Positions 60,960 to 64,000 of a stretch of 64,000 bases of DNA are shown here, one piece after another; the first letter of the stretch is position 1, and each line of letters starts with the position of its first letter. The stretch spans positions 1 through 64,000 of the forward strand of contig JBBRYI010000015.1 of NCBI GenBank assembly GCA_038237805.1, read 5' to 3'. The notes under the pieces were generated by a model. That model was given only the letters and a program-made list of their open reading frames with translations. It ran no database searches and was not told the origin of the DNA. Both the position numbers and the translations under genes were made by a program. Origin of the DNA: JBBQFI01 sp038237805. Its GTDB lineage: Bacteria > Verrucomicrobiota > Verrucomicrobiia > Chthoniobacterales > UBA10450.

Positions 60960-61547
60960 ATGCCAGTCATGAAATGTCCCGCCTGTGCAAACTGCCTAGA
61001 TGCACCCGCCCCGGTTTGCCCGACCTGCGAATTCACTTTGCGACAGCTGGACACGAAGTTCGGCACCGTTCCGCTGCACAGCCGTCACCTGACCGATCGC
61101 GCGCGCAGTTTGACTTTGGACGAAGTCAAGCGGTTGCAGAAATTGTTGCAACGATTCGAGGAGAAATTTCCGCAGTCGGTCTTTTCGGTTTTTGTGACTG
61201 ATCTGCCCACCGGAACCAATATCAGGGAATATACCTTCTGGCTGGCCAATCGGGCGCGCTTCGGCTCGATCGATGCCGTGGGCGGTGAAAACTTCGCTTT
61301 GCTTTTAGTTATCGAGGCAGCCACGCGTAGCGCTGCGCTCACTGTCGGTTACGGACTTGAAAAATTCGTTTTGGAAGATGACTTAAGCGTAGCACTTACG
61401 GCGGCTGCGCCAGCTTTGCGCAGCGGTGAACTGGAACGCGGTATTCAACTTTGTGTTGAAGAGATAACAAGACAGCTGACTGATATATGCAAAGCCGCCG
61501 CCACCATCCCAAAAACGGAGGGCGCGCCGACCGGAGGACATTGGTGA
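60960..61547 (+). CDS. TPM-domain protein with zinc-ribbon start
   Basis: The 195-residue protein opens with CPACANC and CPTC pairs (a zinc ribbon, Cys 6, 9, 20, 23), then a TPM domain (SLTLDEVKRLQKLLQRFEEKF, FVTDLP, ALLLVIEAATRSAALTVGYGLEKFV, RSGELERGIQL). TPM proteins include YgcG and the Psb32/MOLO1 group, whose roles are unclear. There is no signal peptide. The stop overlaps the next start as GTGA. Confidence 0.82.
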   Translation: MPVMKCPACANCLDAPAPVCPTCEFTLRQLDTKFGTVPLHSRHLTDRARSLTLDEVKRLQKLLQRFEEKFPQSVFSVFVTDLPTGTNIREYTFWLANRARFGSIDAVGGENFALLLVIEAATRSAALTVGYGLEKFVLEDDLSVALTAAAPALRSGELERGIQLCVEEITRQLTDICKAAATIPKTEGAPTGGHW

Positions 61548-61921
61548 AGGGCAAGCTCATTTTGCGTCTCGCGCTAATGCTACTGTTGTTGGGCGTCAGC
61601 GCGCCGCGCGCTTTTGCGCAGGGAGGCACGCCGGTTTTCGAGCGGGTTTATGTGCCACCTCAACCACCAACGCCCGCGCGTGGGCGCATCCCGGAGTCGG
61701 AACCAATTCCGCAAGGTTGGATAATCGCCGGAGAAGCTGCCGTGGCACTCATCAGTGCCGCAGTGCTTTTTGCCGCGGCAAGAGCCTGGCGGTCGTCAAA
61801 TCTTTTTGATCGAAAATATCGCTTCCCATCCGGCGAGCCGACGGCACTGCGCTTCGGCGGAACTCGCAGCGGCGGTTTTATGGCGACGATCGAGCCGGCG
61901 AAAAGCAAGAAGGACGCCTAA
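61544..61921 (+). CDS. Exported small protein with one membrane helix, 125 residues
   Basis: GTG start with a strong ribosome site (GGAGGA at 61533-61538), coupled to the TPM gene. A signal peptide (KGKLILRLALMLLLLGVSAPRAFAQ) is followed by a Pro-rich stretch and one helix (WIIAGEAAVALISAAVLFAAARAW), then a short basic tail ending KSKKDA. Not recognised; likely a partner of the TPM protein. Its TAA stop (61919-61921) is inside a GCCTAACGA word. Confidence 0.78.
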   Translation: MKGKLILRLALMLLLLGVSAPRAFAQGGTPVFERVYVPPQPPTPARGRIPESEPIPQGWIIAGEAAVALISAAVLFAAARAWRSSNLFDRKYRFPSGEPTALRFGGTRSGGFMATIEPAKSKKDA

Positions 61922-62874
61922 CGAGCAAAGACGCGAAGGAAGGCGACTTCAAACGCGAGCGCTTCTTGAATGTTGCGGCCAAGGTGATCGCGCAACTCTT
62001 CGAGCCGGCGCAGACGGCGAAGAATCTCCGCCGTCGTAAGTTGCTTCGCCCACGATTCGGTTTCCTTTCTCGCAGCCGGCAGATCGCGACGATCGATCCC
62101 GGTGCTCGCGCGCAACACGTCGGACCACCACAAAAAAAAGGTTTCGAGTAAGCGGGCGCGACGTTGCAGATAGAGACTTTCATTGAGCGCTTTGTAATAA
62201 TTTTCCCGTTCATCGAGCCACGCGCCGTCGGTCGTATTTTTATAACGCGTCTCCTCACGCTTGTGCGCGGCCTCGTTCTCGTCTTGAATTTCCTCGCGAA
62301 TTTTTCGAAGAAGGGCCTGCAATCCTTGCGCAAGCCGATAGGCGCTTTGGACGCCCTGTTTTTTTTCCCGCGCAATCTGCTGGAGCAATTCAATGAGTTG
62401 GCGTTCCTCTTCCGTCGCATCCGCTGATTGTTTGCTGGCGAGCGGAATCGCAATGCAACGGGAACGAACGGTGTCGGGTAGAAGTTCCGGTAACGCGCTC
62501 AAGAGCAGGAGAAGCGAATCTTTCGGCGGTTCTTCGAGCGTTTTCAGGAACGCGTTCGCGGCCTGCGGCTGGAGGCGGTCCGCCGCGGAAATGATTGCGA
62601 TTTTGCGAAGGCCATTCGTCGCGCGCATTTGAAGCGAATGTTCGAGCTCGCGAATCTGCTCGATGACAATACGGCGCGACTTCGATTCGGGATTAACCTT
62701 GAAGATTCCGGAGCCATTCGGCGAGTTCGTCTTATTCACGAGCTCAGCGAGACCGATTGCGAGCGCCTCTTTACCGCTCCCGGTGACACCCGTGATCAGG
62801 TACGCGTGTGCGAGCCGATTCTGTTCATGCGCGCGCCGCAAATATTTCAACGCTGTGTCCGGCGAGAAGGCCAA
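61918..62874 (-). CDS. holB: DNA polymerase III subunit delta prime
   Basis: The 318-residue clamp-loader subunit has TTG start, with the P-loop-like GVTGSGKEALA at about residues 29-39, then KIAIISAADRLQPQAANAFLKTLEEPPKDSLLLLLSALPELLPDTVRSRC, the delta-prime/gamma signature including SRC. The zinc-binding insert is absent (no Cys cluster). The TAG stop overlaps the plus-strand stop of the preceding gene. It lies 15 bases downstream of tmk, a common pair. Confidence 0.93.
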   Translation of the reverse strand: MAFSPDTALKYLRRAHEQNRLAHAYLITGVTGSGKEALAIGLAELVNKTNSPNGSGIFKVNPESKSRRIVIEQIRELEHSLQMRATNGLRKIAIISAADRLQPQAANAFLKTLEEPPKDSLLLLLSALPELLPDTVRSRCIAIPLASKQSADATEEERQLIELLQQIAREKKQGVQSAYRLAQGLQALLRKIREEIQDENEAAHKREETRYKNTTDGAWLDERENYYKALNESLYLQRRARLLETFFLWWSDVLRASTGIDRRDLPAARKETESWAKQLTTAEILRRLRRLEELRDHLGRNIQEALAFEVAFLRVFAR

Positions 62875-62889
62875 TTTTAAAATCTCCGA

Positions 62890-63555
62890 TTAGCGATGTG
62901 CAATTTGCGATTTGGAAAGATCAGGAAAGCGCGATGCAATCGTTTCCCAAATTGCATTTTCGATCTGATCGATCGGCTGGTCGCCATCAATCATAACGAC
63001 CCGGTTCGATTCTTTCTTTGCAAGTTCCCGGTAAGCATCCCGAACTGCCTGGTAAAACTCAATTGGCTCTTCTTCCATGCGATCTTTACTGACTGGTCGC
63101 ACGCGCCGCAACATCCGCGCCCGCGCCGTATTCACATCGACGTCGAGAACAAGTGTGAGATCGGGCCCGCAATCGCCGACCGCGAAATGATTCAATTGTT
63201 GCACAAGCTGGGCATCGAGTTTTCGCGCCACGCCTTGATAAACGGTCGTTGAATCAAAGAAACGATCCGAGATCACGCAAGTACCGCGTTGCAGTGCCGG
63301 TTGAATGGTTTCACGCACGAGCTGACTGCGGCTGGCTTCGAACAAAAGCAATTCGGTTTCCGGCGTCATCGCGCTGCCGTGCGGCGCGAATTGGAGCAAA
63401 TCCTTGATCGTTTCTCCGATCGGGGTGCCGCCGGGTTCTCGCGTCATGAGGATGGGCACGCCTAACGATTCGAGTCGCGCCGCTAGCCGCTGCGCTTGAG
63501 TCGATTTGCCACAACCTTCCGAACCTTCGAACGTGATAAAGGGTTGGCGCGACAT
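62890..63555 (-). CDS. tmk: Thymidylate kinase
   Basis: The 221-residue kinase makes dTDP from dTMP. P-loop FEGSEGCGKSTQ at residues 9-20, MTREPGGTPIGE (the DR[YH]-type partner loop), and DRFFDSTTVYQGVAR are diagnostic. DVDVNTARARMLRR matches the late conserved stretch. It is directly followed by holB. A GCCTAACGA word (63460) encodes ESLGV. Confidence 0.95.
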   Translation of the reverse strand: MSRQPFITFEGSEGCGKSTQAQRLAARLESLGVPILMTREPGGTPIGETIKDLLQFAPHGSAMTPETELLLFEASRSQLVRETIQPALQRGTCVISDRFFDSTTVYQGVARKLDAQLVQQLNHFAVGDCGPDLTLVLDVDVNTARARMLRRVRPVSKDRMEEEPIEFYQAVRDAYRELAKKESNRVVMIDGDQPIDQIENAIWETIASRFPDLSKSQIAHR

Positions 63556-63628
63556 CAGGTCGGATTGTGAAACAGACGGGCGCGATTGTCGAATCCGCGC
63601 TCAAGGAGGGGCGCTTTCCAAAGCGCCC

Positions 63629-63730
63629 GTTGTAGCGGCCGCCGTCTCGGCGGCAGAATCGCGTGACGAGAGCGCCATTCTTCTGCCGCCGTGACGGCGG
63701 CAGCTACAACGAACGGCGGCAGCTACGACG
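63629..63730. repeat. Hairpin repeat, GCCGCC-GGCGGC family (copy 3)
   Basis: GTTGTAGCGGCCGCCGTCTCGGCGGCAG at the left, TCTGCCGCCGTGACGGCGGCAGCTACAAC in the middle, and a third partial AACGGCGGCAGCTACGACG at the right. Copies at 6100 and 34017. The gap 63556-63808 holds this and GGCGGCTGCAAACCGCCGCTCC, and no gene. Confidence 0.8.
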
Positions 63731-63808
63731 TGACGGCATCCCCATGTGGCGGCTGCAAACCGCCGCTCCTTGTTGGAATGAAGCGGAAACGTTAAGTTCC
63801 CTTCGGAC

Positions 63809-64000
63809 ATGAAAAACTATTGGCTCGTGAAGTCGGAGCCCGATTCCTACTCGTGGAGTGATCTGGTAAAGGATCGCCTAACAAGTTGGACGGGCGTGCG
63901 CAATTTTACCGCCCGCAATAATCTGCGCGCCATGGCCAAGGGCGACGAAGTTTTCTTTTATCACAGCGTCACGGAAAAGGCTGTTGTCGGCATCGGCGAA
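63809..64000 (+). CDS. EVE-domain (PUA-like, DUF55) protein, start only
   Basis: The first 64 residues are in the window. NYWLVKSEPDSYSWSDLV and GVRNFTARNNLRAMAKGDEVFFYHS are the hallmark of EVE-domain proteins, which bind modified bases in DNA or RNA. The gene runs off the right edge. A variant dispersed word GCCTAACAAGT (63876-63886) encodes RLTSW. ATG at 63809 matches the family. Confidence 0.9.
   Translation, partial: MKNYWLVKSEPDSYSWSDLVKDRLTSWTGVRNFTARNNLRAMAKGDEVFFYHSVTEKAVVGIGE

Overview
The window looks like a chromosomal segment of a Gram-negative (diderm) bacterium, most likely a soil Verrucomicrobiota of the Chthoniobacterales/Spartobacteria type. That placement is inferred from protein character (paired bactofilins, DUF5069, LpxI, CPXCG protein, fused MFS/spermidine-synthase protein, Corynebacterium-type glycogen synthase) and from the dense hairpin repeats; no rRNA is present to prove it. 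LpxI, an LptF/G permease, LolA and RND/MMPL exporters show an outer membrane with lipid A.

Layout. 0-2.4 kb: a metal/drug RND efflux module (permease cut by the window edge, adaptor, PadR regulator with a clear palindromic operator), then tRNA-Ala(GGC). 2.4-6.2 kb: a large membrane protein fused to a spermidine-synthase-like domain, and a small charged peptide gene. 6.2-14.0 kb, all minus strand: the F1Fo ATP synthase operon (atpB-E-F-H-A-[ORF6N gene]-G-D-C) followed by lpxI. 14.2-19.8 kb, minus strand: a glycosyltransferase, ObgE, glycogen synthase, a universal stress protein and MntH, with MntR divergent from MntH. 20-25 kb: CPXCG protein, CNNM/CBS transporter, S14, transglutaminase and LptF/G-like permease. 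25.3-30.3 kb: FAD oxidoreductase, lipoprotein, MMPL exporter and LolA, resembling the export half of an aryl-polyene type cluster. 30.4-37.6 kb: GlnD, a sugar nucleotidyltransferase, two bactofilins (one with zinc ribbons) and an STT3-like membrane protein.

37.6-39.9 kb is accessory in character: two copies of a long inverted repeat bracket a frameshifted GIY-YIG nuclease beside tRNA-Ile2(CAT), followed by orphan lipoproteins and a tRNA-like fragment. 39.9-49.4 kb carries a DUF885 protein, HflK/HflC, fumarylacetoacetase, glutamate dehydrogenase and a Cys/Met-metabolism PLP enzyme. 49.5-64 kb carries MurJ, a frameshifted DUF2339 protein, a Nif3-like protein, an MBL hydrolase, a sugar epimerase, 6-phosphogluconolactonase, MsrA, FabG, an alpha/beta hydrolase, a TPM protein, DNA polymerase III delta prime, thymidylate kinase and the start of an EVE-domain protein.

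Two genome-scale signals run over these genes. The short word GCCTAACGA (usually GCCTAACGAGT) occurs 32 times exactly, and its 8-base core 36 times, on both strands and mostly inside genes, with none in the ATP synthase genes themselves. This resembles a DNA-uptake-type or other protein-recognised dispersed word. In addition, most intergenic gaps longer than about 60 bp hold an imperfect inverted repeat from one of several families, some of which supply stop codons or part of a coding sequence.
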